A stretch of DNA of 64,000 bases from Nannochloris sp. 'desiccata'. Taxonomy: Eukaryota; Chlorophyta; Trebouxiophyceae; Chlorellales; Chlorellaceae. The position numbers and the translations under genes are program-made. The notes below the pieces were generated by a model. It was not told the origin of the DNA, did not search any database, and saw only the letters and a list, made by a program, of their open reading frames with translations. The stretch lies in the NCBI GenBank assembly GCA_019044685.2, contig JAGTXX020000009.1, positions 1,240,001-1,304,000 on the forward strand. Reading direction: 5' to 3'. This document shows positions 34,123 through 45,037 of this stretch, one piece after another (the first letter of the stretch is position 1; each line of letters starts with the position of its first letter).

Positions 34123-35817
34123 AATAGTATAAAGAGTATTTCCAATTAGAATTGAGAGAAAATGGCCAGAAACAATCAGAGCCCATAATTACCTACGACC
34201 GCCGGAATTTGAAAAATGGAGTTTGCAACATAATATCACTGCCAAAAGACTCACCTCCAGTTTGTAGATGACACAAGAGTGTAACAGGAAAAGTGAAGTT
34301 CTTAAGCGTAGCGCTCCTAGAGAAAATAAAAAGAGGAGAGAAGCATACCATGAACGTCAGTCCACCGCCAGATCCAACGGTAAATATTTATGCCAAAACA
34401 TTGCCCGATAATTCTCCGGCAAGCTACTCAGCAAGCCAGTATATATTACAGATTTAATTTAAAGCAATATTGAAACAAAATAGCAGCAGTATTACCATCT
34501 GGTGAGTGCATTCCAAGTTTTGATCGAAAGTAGATGGCTACAGTCTTGACCGGAAGCCGGCATTGCCAAAAATCGCGATTGATCATTTTCGCTTTTACTA
34601 AACTTCAGCTTGTGAACTGTGCTATCCATTTTTTTGCGAAAACTGTGATCAAACTTTGATTGATTTATGGCCCTTCAAAATGCAACTGCTTCCCGCCGCT
34701 TCTGTATCTATTATCATGTGTAGAGCTGTTTATATGTATACGAAAATTCGAGCAACTGGGCATCACAAAGACTTAGACCTCATTAGCCCCAACCAAAATC
34801 ATATTTTGTTTCAGTTTGAGCGATTGGTTTTTATTGCAAAGTAAGCCTTGGGAAAAATGTATTTGGATCTATACTCTAAGTCTAAGTTGAGATCAAAAGT
34901 TTCGCATTATAGAAACAACTGCAAAAATTATGCTCGGCAAGTTTTCAAGCGAAATTTGGAGACAGCCCGCCGGAGTCTCAGCCCTGAGGGCAAAAAAAGC
35001 CCAGAAGAGAGATCTAGGTGTACCTTGAGATCCCGTTGGCATCAGAAACCAAGCACAAAGTTGTTCAGGATGCTAATTTTCCTGGGAATTTGCTTTCTCT
35101 GAACTGCAAAATTAGCCGGGTCGGTGCTGACCGGCGGGCACCACCTTCGCTTCTTTCGAATAGGAAAAAGCTGCCCTAACCTTCTTCAGACCCCTGGACG
35201 GTTTTTATAATACTTATATGCTTGCATTAGCGGTGCCAAAAGCAGAAAGCTAAAAAGAGAACGAAGATCGGTGTCGGAGCTATCGGCCAAGTCATCACAC
35301 CCGGTTACCCCGGGACTTAGTAAACGTTTTAAAATTGCTTTATGTGTAAGCAGCTCTGGCAGCGTCGGTGCATTGTTTTCTATTCTTTACTGTTCTGCAT
35401 CGCAAGCTGACAAGCATAGAACGCTGTATACTTGATTGGTGACTTTAACAAGACTGCATCGTGTCTTGTTTTCATTTTCAGAAAGTTTCAACTTCACTGA
35501 TTACTCCCTGGAGCCTCTTTGGACATGTAAGTATTCCTCTTGTCAGTGCCTCCAACGCGTTTTTGTTGCTGGTAGATTCTGTTCCCATGATAAGTCAATA
35601 CATCAAAATCTTCGTCACGTTTTTTCAACTTCAACCCTAAGAACCTCATTGGTTTGCCACCGTTAACTTACCTTTATAATATTGGTACCGACCGTTTCTT
35701 TATACCGGGGGTTGTTGTCAGCAGTTTCATTCTATATTCTCTGTCTTAAGATCAGTTTCTTTTCGTCACCTCGCAATCTTGCTTGATTCTTCAAGACCTT
35801 CCTGAGAGGCTACCAGC
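34123..35817. other. Large divergent region upstream of PEPCK and CPL1
   Basis: This contains the CPL1 promoter on the left and the PEPCK promoter and leader on the right. A consensus donor (CAT|GTAAGT at 35527) upstream and an acceptor (TTCTTGCAG ending at 35859) suggest an intron in the PEPCK leader. Several open frames of 60-85 codons at 34656-35666 lack supporting features. Confidence 0.4.
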
Positions 35818-37800
35818 ATGCTAACATGGTTGCTCATGACTTCTATTACTTCTTGCAGGGACACTCCCAACTTGACAGCTTTGAAGCTGAACAACAACGA
35901 CGATAGCAACAAGGGTGGTGGTGATCTCCGTCGCTTGGTTTCAGAAGCACATCCCCCTCGTGCATCGGATGTCACTGCCCTGCATGCCCTTCAGAAAACT
36001 AAGAAAGAACGCGTTGAAGGCAGTGATGACGCCCGTGCTGCCTCCATCTCCGCCTCTTTACGTTCTACCACTCGCGAGTTAGGCCCTCGCATCATCACCC
36101 GGGAGCCCCGCCACCTGTACGTCCCCCAAAGCCCCCGCAGCAAAGCCGCGGCTGAAGCTGATCACACTGAAGTTGTTAAGGAGATGTTTGCTGAGATGTC
36201 TGATATCGGTCTCAAACCTGTGGTCGTTTTCCACAACCTTGCCGTCTCTGAGCTTTACGAGCACAGCTTGAAATATGAACCTACCTCCCATATTGTCTCT
36301 AGTGGTGCTTTAGCCACCCTTTCTGGAGCTAAAACTGGCCGTTCACCTCGGGATAAACGTGTCGTTCGCGATCCTTCTTCTGAAGCCGACATTTGGTGGG
36401 CAAAACCAGGCGCTGGGGCCCCCAATTACGAAATGGATGAACACACCTTTATTTTAAACCGTGAACGAGCTGTCGATTACTTGAACACCCTTGATCGTAT
36501 TTATGTCCTTGATGGATTTGCTGGATGGGAACCTGAATCTCGTTTAAAGATTCGCATTGTTTGTGGCCGTCCCTATCACGCCCTGTTTATGCATAATATG
36601 CTTATTCGACCTTCAGAAAATGAGCTAGCAGAGTTTGGCACCCCTGATTTCACCATCTACAACGCTGGTGCCTTCCCTGCAAACCGCCACACCTCTTATA
36701 TGACCTCTTCTACCTCTATTGATGTTTCTTTGGAGCATCGTGAGATGGTAATTCTCGGAACACAATATGCCGGAGAAATGAAAAAGGGTGTGTTCTCTTT
36801 AATGAACTACTGGTTGCCTAAACGTGGCATCTTATCACTCCATTCTGGATGCAATGAAGGCAAAGACGGGGATGTTACCATGTTTTTTGGTTTATCTGGT
36901 ACTGGCAAAACGACATTGTCGGCCGACCCCCATCGCCCGTTGATCGGAGATGACGAGCACGGTTGGGGTGACAACGGAGTATTCAACATCGAGGGTGGCT
37001 GTTACGCCAAGGCAATCGGTCTTAAACACGAAAATGAACCGGAAATCTTTGATGCTATCCGTTTTGGCACTATCTTAGAAAATGTGGTCTTTGATGAAGA
37101 TTCCCGTCTTGTGGATTACAACTCCAACTCTATAACAGAAAACACTCGTGCCTCTTATCCTATTGAGTTTATTTCTAATGCGAAAATTCCTTGCATTGGT
37201 GGACATCCTAAGAATGTCATCATGCTCTGCTGTGATGCCTTTGGTGTCCTTCCTCCTGTTGCGAAACTTACCAGCCAACAAGCAATGTACTATTTTATCT
37301 CGGGCTATACCGCCAAAGTGGCGGGAACCGAGCAAGGTGTTACTGAGCCTGAAGCGACTTTTTCTGCATGTTTCGGTTCTGCTTTCCTTATGTGGCATCC
37401 TACCAAATACGCAAATATGCTTGCTGAGAAGATGGAACGTCACGGAACCACTGCTTGGTTGATTAACACTGGGTGGACTGCAGGGTCGTTTGGAACCGGC
37501 CATCGTTTTAAATTAAAACACACTCGTGCTATCATCGATGCAATCCATTCTGGAGAGTTGACCGCCGCAGAGTATGATACCATGCCTGTATTTGGTCTTC
37601 AAGTACCTAAAAGAGTGACTAATGTGCCTTCGGAGGTGCTCATGCCATCAAATTCTTGGGCCGACCAAGAAGGGTATTCAAATACTTTGAATAATTTGGC
37701 AAAGTTATTTGTGGAGAATTTCCAAAAGTTTGAAGATGGAGGTGGTCATGTGACTGCTGATGAAGCGCATAAAATTCTATCTGCTGGACCCAAGCCTTAG
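35818..37800 (+). CDS. PCK1: Phosphoenolpyruvate carboxykinase (ATP), plant type
   Basis: 660 codons read from the ATG at 35818. An acceptor-like TTCTTGCAG inside this N-terminus (to 35859) means the true first exon may lie upstream, so the first 14 residues are doubtful. The plant-type N-terminal extension ([32 protein letters not shown]) precedes the core. The core carries the oxaloacetate and PEP site RSPRDKRVV, the P-loop [11 protein letters not shown], the metal site IGDDEHGW and ENVVFDE. The enzyme makes PEP and CO2 from oxaloacetate with ATP in gluconeogenesis and in some carbon-concentrating mechanisms. All catalytic segments are intact. Confidence 0.95.
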   Translation: MLTWLLMTSITSCRDTPNLTALKLNNNDDSNKGGGDLRRLVSEAHPPRASDVTALHALQKTKKERVEGSDDARAASISASLRSTTRELGPRIITREPRHLYVPQSPRSKAAAEADHTEVVKEMFAEMSDIGLKPVVVFHNLAVSELYEHSLKYEPTSHIVSSGALATLSGAKTGRSPRDKRVVRDPSSEADIWWAKPGAGAPNYEMDEHTFILNRERAVDYLNTLDRIYVLDGFAGWEPESRLKIRIVCGRPYHALFMHNMLIRPSENELAEFGTPDFTIYNAGAFPANRHTSYMTSSTSIDVSLEHREMVILGTQYAGEMKKGVFSLMNYWLPKRGILSLHSGCNEGKDGDVTMFFGLSGTGKTTLSADPHRPLIGDDEHGWGDNGVFNIEGGCYAKAIGLKHENEPEIFDAIRFGTILENVVFDEDSRLVDYNSNSITENTRASYPIEFISNAKIPCIGGHPKNVIMLCCDAFGVLPPVAKLTSQQAMYYFISGYTAKVAGTEQGVTEPEATFSACFGSAFLMWHPTKYANMLAEKMERHGTTAWLINTGWTAGSFGTGHRFKLKHTRAIIDAIHSGELTAAEYDTMPVFGLQVPKRVTNVPSEVLMPSNSWADQEGYSNTLNNLAKLFVENFQKFEDGGGHVTADEAHKILSAGPKP

Positions 37801-38039
37801 GCAAAGAAAAGGGGCAGTTTTTTTTTTTTTTCAAGAGAACGGTTTTGGTCGTCGTGTTTTGATATTTCTTTTCGAAGGTTCTGAAGGAGTGTTCTTGGCC
37901 TTCCCTTCCCTCTCTTTTTACAAAGATAGATAATAGTACGTACTATAAAAGTGTATAGATAGCACGCGCAATTATAGAAATAAAATTAATCTCAATGTCC
38001 TCTTTCTGTTTATAAAACGAGGTGCTGCTTTGGATTTTT

Positions 38040-38227
38040 GTTTTAGTTTTTCTGCCCTTTTCCGCCGTTTGCTCTGGTTTTGTTTATTAGTATTCTCTCC
38101 TTCCTCAGGAAGGCTTCCTGCTTTTATGTTGTAGTACTTTCCTCCCTTTTACTTTGGTGCATATTATAATTGTAAATCAAGGGAGATATAAAGGCAGATA
38201 GTCTTACTTTGATAGTTTTACTTTGGT
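38040..38227 (+). repeat. Direct repeat R1, copy a (about 188 bp)
   Basis: Nearly identical to 41690-41877 in the same orientation, with only a handful of differences. It has no obvious terminal inverted repeats. The sequence TTTTACTTTGGT occurs twice inside and forms its right end. Copy a stops exactly where the truncated gene fragment at 38228 begins, so the junction may mark a rearrangement at the shared bases CTTTGG. Confidence 0.8.
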
Positions 38228-38764
38228 ACCTGGAGAGATCATAAAGGTGCTCCCAGACGCCCTTGCCAATTCTTCGTCGCCCCTGCTTTAGCAGAGCCAG
38301 CAATAGAAACCGCCGTTGCAGACGTTTGGATCTCAGAAAAGCGTGATTCTCACTCAAACAACCTATCTGTCAGTGACAAGCAGCTTGCTCCTTTTGCCGT
38401 TGTGCGAGAGAAGCCTGTGGCTTTAGAAGCTTCCCAGCCGCTTGCAGGTAAGCCAAAGCCGAAAACAATTTCAGCTTGGCATACCGAATTGGTGAGCGCT
38501 TTTCCTGCTGCTGTTGTGGATTTAGAGGAAAAGGTTTTAGACTTTTCTAAAGCTTTTCCAGCATCCGGACCTGGATACTTCACCGCTGAAATCATGCGAA
38601 TGAAGAAAAAGAAGGAAAGGCATACAGCACGGCTCCTCGCAATTCAAGAGCGGCTGAAGTGGGTAGAAGGGGAGCTGATAAGAGATGGGAACTCATACGG
38701 ATGGAAGGGAGGTATTGAACCTGCTGCCGGTAGTAATGAGTTATACCGTGCGATTGCCTTGAAG
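38228..38764 (+). pseudogene. Truncated gene fragment, left arm of the palindrome
   Basis: This matches the 3' part of the gene at 42963-45037 (its bases about 44400-44910) and ends at the codons for AIALK. The part for EKPVALEASQ to the end is almost identical to that gene. The part before it differs by substitutions and by inserted codons (EP after ALA, and VSD before KQ). Those differences are shared with the inverted right arm at 38809-39354. It therefore derives from the same copy as the right arm and not directly from the intact gene. It has no start and no proper end. Confidence 0.85.
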
Positions 38765-38797
38765 AAGGAGATGCGAGCGTTGTTCCCTACCCTTCAG

Positions 38798-39629
38798 TCG
38801 CGCAGAAACTTCAAGGCAATCGCACGGTATAACTCATTACTACCGGCAGCAGGTTCAATACCTCCCTTCCATCCGTATGAGTTCCCATCTCTTATCAGCT
38901 CCCCTTCTACCCACTTCAGCCGCTCTTGAATTGCGAGGAGCCGTGCTGTATGCCTTTCCTTCTTTTTCTTCATTCGCATGATTTCAGCGGTGAAGTATCC
39001 AGGTCCGGATGCTGGAAAAGCTTTAGAAAAGTCTAAAACCTTTTCCTCTAAATCCACAACAGCAGCAGGAAAAGCGCTCACCAATTCGGTATGCCAAGCT
39101 GAAATTGTTTTCGGCTTTGGCTTACCTGCAAGCGGCTGGGAAGCTTCTAAAGCCACAGGCTTCTCTCGCACAACGGCAAAAGGAGCAAGCTGCTTGTCAC
39201 TGACAGATAGGTTGTTTGAGTCAGAATCACGCTTTTCTGAGATCCAAACGTCTGCAACGGCGGTTTCTATTGCTGGCTCTGCTAAAGCAGGGGCGACGGA
39301 GAATTGGCGAGGGCGTCTGGGAGCACCTTTTACGATCTCTGCAGGCCTCCAAAGCGGCAGATAAGACAAAATTGATGTTGTCCTCGCGGTTGATGCCTAC
39401 ATCTAAATATACCGCGGTATTGTCATCGCTCAAACCCTCCTCCACCAAAAAGGGACCGCCTTTAGAAGCAGTGGGGTTGGCATTCGCAACCACGTTGCGT
39501 GCGCTGCTCTGCTTGCGGGTCCTCTGTACAGCCGACGAAATAGAGTCAATATCCTTGGACCGTCTATTGTCCTCATTTACCCATATCAGAGCACTAATGT
39601 TCCTCTGCACCAAAACATCAGAGCTTGCA
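38798..39629 (-). pseudogene. Truncated inverted gene fragment, right arm of the palindrome
   Basis: On the minus strand this matches bases about 44101-44920 of the intact gene, from SSDVLV to KFLRD, without the N-terminal half and the C-terminal tail. It stays largely open (about 190 codons plus 128 upstream, interrupted near 39354 by a frame change). Its first 545 bases pair with 38228-38764 across a 44-base spacer (38765-38808). Just beyond its 5' end, sequence like the intact gene's upstream flank continues, so it is an inverted duplicate of the whole locus with an internal deletion. Confidence 0.85.
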
Positions 39630-39647
39630 AAAGACAGGCTTTACTTA

Positions 39648-39817
39648 TTATCAACTTGCTGGAAGCGCTAGTTGATTAATTAAGGTAAATATACTAATAT
39701 GTTTTTGCAATTGATAATTGCGGAATGTGATGAGGTCTTTTTCTAACCGTGCACACGTGTAGTCTGTCTAGGTGGTATCCTATAATTGATATCAGATATA
39801 TTGCAAATCATAAATTA
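39648..39817 (-). repeat. Inverted copy of the upstream flank at 42670-42852
   Basis: The reverse complement aligns with 42670-42852 at roughly 85-90 percent by eye. Shared blocks include TGCGGAATGTGATGAGGTCT and GGTGGTATCCTATAAT. It follows the right-arm gene fragment directly, in the order expected for a copied promoter region. Confidence 0.8.
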
Positions 39818-39895
39818 ATGGGCTGGGCTGGAGTACAGTGTTTTTTTAAAGGATTTGGGCCCGCATTTTTTCCCGGATTTTTGCTCCCTGATTTT

Positions 39896-39957
39896 CGCCG
39901 GGTCGCTTCGCCGGGTTTTACCTGTTCGCCGGGTTTTTTTACCTGTTCGCCGGGTCG
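39896..39957. repeat. Short tandem CGCCGGGT repeats
   Basis: Four CGCCGGG units at 39896, 39909, 39927 and 39948 are spaced by TCGCTT- or TTTTACCTGTT-type segments. The motif recurs in inverse orientation at about 41334-41360 (ACCCGGCGAA). It is a small degenerate tandem array and not a CRISPR. Confidence 0.6.
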
Positions 39958-40088
39958 GATAAGAGCATTCTTATTTGCAAATAATATCATTCTGCACCTT
40001 CAAATGTAGTCTATTATCTCCTCAGTAGCAAGGAATTGCTTCAATTATAATTTCATCACCTCCTGGCCCCCATCCATTGTATGATCCA

Positions 40089-40577
40089 ATGGCTTCATCA
40101 GCATATCCCTATCAGGTGCGTTGTAGGACTTCTACAGTATACTATTACCACCACAATGTTCACTGGCCGTCTCGCCGTGGCAATAACAACTCTTATTTCT
40201 TCTTTTCAGGAACTCCTTCGCTCCCCTCGCGGCAGAATTGTGCCATTGCAGGGTGAACCCTCTCACCTGCCCAAGGTCAGTGCCTGTTGATTTCTTTCAA
40301 GGTGGTATGCTCCCCACATGATATTGTATTGTTCACATGTTTATTGGTGACATAATTCACTACCCTTGTGCAGCTTCGTAACGATGTGATCGACCATGAG
40401 AAAGAGACCCCCAGCAAACGCAGGCTCACGCGCCATGTTGTTGACTCGCAAAATCAATCCTCTCCTGGTCTTGCATCAACTCCCATCTCCCAACCTGGAC
40501 CTACGCCAGAGGTGAAGTCAACAAACTTCCCAAGAGGTGAAGTCAACAAACTCAACCAGGTGATCCTCGTGAGGTAA
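40089..40577 (+). CDS. Putative small three-exon gene
   Basis: Exons 40089-40115, 40210-40275 and 40374-40577 all join in phase 0 with good GT-AG signals and encode 98 residues (MASSAYPYQ, then ELLRSPRGRIVPLQGEPSHL, then a basic part with TPSKRRLTRHVV). The C-terminal third is Ser/Pro-rich. Its last 60 bases overlap the 3' end of the opposite-strand candidate below, and a GAGGTGAAGTCAACAAACT direct repeat lies in that overlap. No family was recognised. It may be the surviving 5' part of a larger gene. Confidence 0.4.
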
Positions 40578-40965
40578 TTCAGGTGGGTACTTACCCCCTG
40601 AGGTTCCGTCATTAAGCCCTTTCCAGTCATCATAGTACGCCTTGAAGATACTGGGCCAGTCCGGGCTGCTTCCCGTGACTGGTACCAGCAGGTAAGGCGG
40701 GTCGAGGTGGGTGACCTCAAAGACAAGCCCAGGCCCCGCATGCAATCGGTTGAACTGAAAAAGCTTGTGCACAAGCTTTGAAAACTCTTGGTAAACAGAA
40801 TCTGTAGTTTTGAAGACGCAATTAGGTTTCAGGAAGTAGTTGTTGTCGCAGACCCAAAAGGTAACAGTTGTTGTAATGAGGAGGTGATCTGATCCAAATG
40901 TGAATGGTGAAAGAGGTTAATTAACGGTGCAGGAACTCACCACGATATGCAGGATGATCAGACAT
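40518..40965 (-). CDS. Putative small two-exon gene
   Basis: Exon 40965-40941 (MSDHPAYR plus G) joins as G|AT across a 52-base intron to 40888-40518, giving about 131 residues. The composition looks protein-like: aromatic-rich segments such as TVTFWVCDNNYFLKP, then THLDPPYLLVPVTGSSPDW and IFKAYYDDWKGLND. A good donor (GG|GTAAGT at 40595/40594) inside the last exon offers an alternative ending. The family is not recognised. It may be a remnant of a mobile or lineage-specific gene, as it sits in a repeat-rich cluster. Confidence 0.45.
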
Positions 40966-41689
40966 TATGTAAATATGCTGCAATCTATTTACACGCACGC
41001 AAGGTAGTTTCAATTATTTGATTGATTGAATTTGAATCAATTCAATCGAAAATCTTGAGGAGCCTGCGCTTCTTACGGAGAGGAAAGGGAAGAACTTGGT
41101 TAGATTAACTTGCAGTGAATATAAGGGGGGCGCGGCTACAATGATGAATGCAATTGAGCATCTATTAATTTCTCATCCATTAGCGATGGATGCTTGCTCG
41201 CCTACCTTGACTGAACTTCAATAACACTTGATGAGCGGCAGGAAATAAGCTTTAAATGAGCTCATAAACAATAATTAATGCAAATGCGTCATTATAAGTT
41301 GCTTAGAGTAGCGTTCAGGAATTCAGGAATGCCGACCCGGCGAATGGAACCCGGCGAAAAGAATGGAATAGTCCCAGGCCATTTTTTCGGCATTTTCTCC
41401 AAATGCGGATATTTCGGGATTTTTTTCCTTGAAAGAGATGCTATTCCTGAGCAGTATAAGCTGTTCATAGTTAAAAACATGGGCGAAATTTTCCATTGCA
41501 TGTGAAAAATTAAAGGACCTGGACTGCTTCACCGCCCACCGCCTCTTTAAACTTGCTGCTGTTGTCCTGGTGGGCGATAACCATGATATTAGTGCGCAAA
41601 TAACCGTTTATAAACAATTATTGATTAATTTAGGTTGTGAAATGGCAACAAATCTCCGGGATATTTATTTATTTATTACTGTGAATTGT
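40966..41689. other. Repeat-rich intergenic sequence
   Basis: This contains a short palindrome (GATTGAATT ... AATTCAATC, near 41023-41046) and an ACCCGGCGAA-containing segment near 41334 related to the tandem units at 39896. Small open frames on both strands at 41278-41532 lack support. Confidence 0.4.
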
Positions 41690-41877
41690 GTTTTAGTTTT
41701 CCTGCCCTTTTCCGCCGTTTGCGCTGGTTTTGTTTATTAGTATTCTCTCCTTCCTCAGGAAGGCTTCCTGCTTTTTTGTTTTAATACTTTCCTCCCTTTT
41801 ACTTTGGTGCATATTATAATTATAAATCAAGGGAGATATAAAGGCAGATAGTCTTACTTTGATAGTTTTACTTTGGT
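41690..41877 (+). repeat. Direct repeat R1, copy b (about 188 bp)
   Basis: The second copy of the repeat at 38040-38227, in the same orientation. It is flanked here by unrelated sequence on both sides, which sets the element limits at about GTTTTAG on the left and CTTTGGT on the right. Confidence 0.8.
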
Positions 41878-42669
41878 GAATCAATCAATTAACAACAATT
41901 CACTTTTGGCATTGGCTGCGGGCCAAAACTTGCTCCCAAAGTTGATGGTTTCGTCTCCTGACATGATGTCAACACACCTGCGTGAATAAATGGGGTGCAG
42001 AGCCTACGAAAACGAAGTAAATTGCGAGAATTAACTTTGATCAACTTTTCAATTGGATTTCACTCCAATTGAAGAGCAGACCTTCCCCTCTTCATACCAA
42101 AATTTTCTAGTGACCCACCTTGCCTAGAAGTTGAAAATAGAGACGCCTGGACCCAGATCCATTTTTAAACCTAGGTTTAATTCCAATTCTGGGCGCCCAA
42201 ATCAAAATCTCTTTGGTTACTTCATGGATTCGCTCAAAATTGCTAACTAATCAGAGAAACCAAGCAGCACCCGTCAAAGAAATCTGTTTCTCCTTCGCTG
42301 CTTTGATATAGTTAAAAGAACATATGCATCTGCTATCTGTGGGGCAAATGCAGCGCCTGGGGCTGGACTTTCAGCTGGTGAAAGTGATCCCGCCACTGCC
42401 ACCGCCGCTGCCACCGCCACCGCCAACTTGGTTTCCGTTTAACTTTCTTCTTAAAAGAAACTGTTATTTAAGCTGCATCATTTGAATGAGTAGAAAGACG
42501 TATCTTGACAATGAATAACGGCCCGGAACAGCTTGGTGGGGTTCACCTTTAAAATTATTCAGCCGAGGTACAGCTCCAACTTGAAGGAGGTACACCTTGG
42601 GCTCTGTCCAGAGGTGGTATCACAGATTCAAAATCACCAACACTCCCGGCCATCCCAATCATCAAATTT
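41878..42669. other. Intergenic region upstream of the first family gene
   Basis: A GCC/ACC-type trinucleotide run lies at 42391-42427. An open frame of 150 codons from 42533 crosses the repeat below but has no recognisable protein features. Otherwise nothing was recognised. Confidence 0.35.
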
Positions 42670-42852
42670 ATTGTTCATTATTTGCAATATATTTGATATC
42701 CATTATAGGATACCACCGAGACAGATTTCACGCGTGCACGGTCAGAAAAAGACCTCATCACATTCCGCATTTATCAATTGCAAAACATTATTAGTAAAAG
42801 TACTTAAATTAATCAACACGCGCTTCCAGCAGGTTGATAATAATATAAAGTA
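42670..42852 (+). repeat. Upstream flank duplicated in inverse orientation at 39648-39817
   Basis: This lies about 110 bases upstream of the 24-base first exon of the gene at 42963, so it probably overlaps that gene's promoter. Its inverted partner sits beside the truncated gene copy at 38798-39629. Confidence 0.75.
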
Positions 42853-42962
42853 TTTATTCAATCTCCTCCCAAGGTTGAAGCTTTCTAATAAGCGTTTACA
42901 ATTTGCAATTTTCTTGCATCTTGTAGAATCTTTAGTTTCAACAAATTTGGGGAGCACCCAAT

Positions 42963-45037
42963 ATGGAAAATTCAATCAAATATAAGGTGAGAACAAACTT
43001 TGCTGTAATGCATCCATGTTTGACCTGGCATGGAAAACAAATTATTTTGAATTATTTTGAAATTTGGTTGCTGCAAATTCTGCAGTTGGCATTTTTCTCC
43101 CAATAATTTTGCCTTTATTTGCTTACAATCATATCTTCATGATTGTTCAAGATTTCAAGGTCTCTCAAATGTTGTTCAAAATAAAAACTCACTCCTTCCA
43201 TCCGTTAATTTTCTTGTAATTTCTGCAGCACAAGGTGCAAAACCCCTTGGCAACTCCCCAGGGATTCACATCGCTTGAAAACCTATGCTTTGAGTCGGAT
43301 ACAGAAAATTGGCTTCAAGCTTTCGCTTCTCCTGGCGAAGAACCTGACCTTGGCGGTGCCGGCGGGGAAGCTCCCGCCATCCCCATGGATGTGGACTTCT
43401 TAATAGACGATATCCCCTCTTTAAGTGAAGAACTTGAAAGTGATTTCTTTGAGAAGGACTACGATGTTATCATGTCCTATTTTGGGGAAGGTTTTCTTAA
43501 CGAGAACAACAAGCGTCCTCGTTCCGCTGCTGACGCCAAAGAGAATGGCGGACCAAACACCCCTCCCTCTGCCAAGCGCCACAGGGCTTCGGAGGCATTA
43601 GATATTGAAATGGCCGATATGGAGGGTGGAGTGGACACCCCGGACCCTTACTCTGTTGATTTCGAAGCCTTTGCTGATCGCTATCTTCAAAAACAGAAGA
43701 CCAAGCATGGCATCCAGGACGACCTGCCTCGAGCCAGCACTCCCACCGATCTGCTTGAACTGCAGGATCTTTGGACTCAGTTAGATTCTGCTGTGGAACG
43801 CTCTGGAAACATCCAGAACAAAAAAAGTAGCGAAAAGGTAGTCCCTGCTACTTTTGCCGCACCCAGCTCCCAGCCAGTGTCCAGTGCTAGTGCACCTGCT
43901 GCTGTAGCCGCTCCCGGCGTTGCAGTCTCTTCTGGCGTAGCAGCCACCAGTAGCGCCATTGGTAACATTGGGATGTATAATGATTACCCTCGGCGTCAAC
44001 GCAATGCCGTAGAAAGGTGGGTGGACAGAGTCCCTACCCCGCCAAAACGCAGGCCTAGTAGGCAGAAGAAGGCCAAGGCTGCTGGTACTGCCATGCCTTC
44101 TGCAAGCTCTGATGTTTTGGTGGAGGGGCATATTAGTGCTCCGACATGGGTAAATGAGGACAATAGACGGTCCAAAGATATTGAATCTATTTTGTCGGCT
44201 GTACAGAGGACCCGCAAGCAGCGCAGCGCACGCAACGTGGTTGCGAATGCCAATCCCACTGCTTCTGAAGGCGGTCCCTTTTTGGTGGAGGAGGGTTTGA
44301 GCGATGACAATACCGCGGTATATGTAGATGTAGGCATCAACCGCGAGGAAAACATCAATTTTGTCTTATCTGCCGCTTTGGAGACCAGGAGATATCGTAA
44401 AGGTGCTCCCAGACGCCCTCGCCAATTCTCCGTCGCCCCTGCTTTAGCAGCAATAGAAACCGCGGTTGTGGACGTTTGCATCTCAGAACAGATTGATTCT
44501 GACTCAAACAAGCTATCCGAGAAGCAGCCTGCTATTTTTGCCGTTGTGGTAGAGAAGCCTGTTGCTTTAGAAGCTTCCCAGCCGCTTGCAGGTAAGCCAA
44601 AGCCGAAAACAATTTCAGCTTGGCATACCGAATTGGCGAGCGCTTTTCCTGCTGCTGTTGTGGATTTAGAGGAAAAGGTTTTAGACTTTTCTAAAGCTTT
44701 TCCAGCATCCGGACCTGGATACTTCACCGCTGAAATCATGCGAATGAAGAAAAAGAAGGAAAGGCATACAGCACGGCTCCTCGCAATTCAAGAGCGGCTG
44801 AAGTGGGTAGAAGGGGAGCTGATAAGAGATGGGAACTCATACGGATGGAAGGGAGGTATTGAACCTGCTGCCGGTAGTAATGAGTTATACCGTGCGATTG
44901 CCTTGAAGTTTCTGCGCGACCGACTCAACTACATGAGGTCACAGGAGTTCAGAAACGGGGCCGACAAGAGTAAAAAGACGGTGAAGAGTGCTTCTGCAAA
45001 ATCTGCAAAGATAACTAAAAGGAAAAGCAAAAAGTAA
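42963..45037 (+). CDS. Lineage-specific nuclear-type protein A with conserved C-terminal domain
   Basis: A 24-base first exon (42963-42986, MENSIKYK) joins in phase 0 to 43229-45037, giving 610 residues. Residues 1-450 are mostly low complexity: an acidic N-terminus (VDFLIDDIPSLSEELESDFF), Ala/Val/Ser-rich linkers, and basic stretches such as PPKRRPSRQKKAKA. The last 140 residues look folded. They begin with TISAWHTELASAFPAAV, continue with EKVLDFSKAFPASGPGYFTA, and end with YGWKGGIEPAAG and YRAIALKFLRDRL. A Lys-rich tail (KITKRKSKK) follows. The C-terminal domain is shared with the gene at 50808-52712. Truncated inverted copies of this gene lie at 38228-39629. Nuclear location is inferred from the basic runs. 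The molecular function is unknown. Confidence 0.75.

Noticed and set aside
39896..39957. Tandem CGCCGGG units considered as a CRISPR array
   Set aside because: The units are short, degenerate and unevenly spaced, and the genome is eukaryotic.
38040..42852. Repeats R1 and the inverted flank considered as ends of an LTR retrotransposon or DNA transposon
   Set aside because: No reverse transcriptase, integrase or transposase is visible between them, and no terminal inverted repeats or clear target-site duplications were seen.
42533..42985. A 150-codon plus-strand frame upstream of protein A
   Set aside because: It runs through the inverted-repeat flank and the first exon in a different frame. 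Residue composition is not protein-like.
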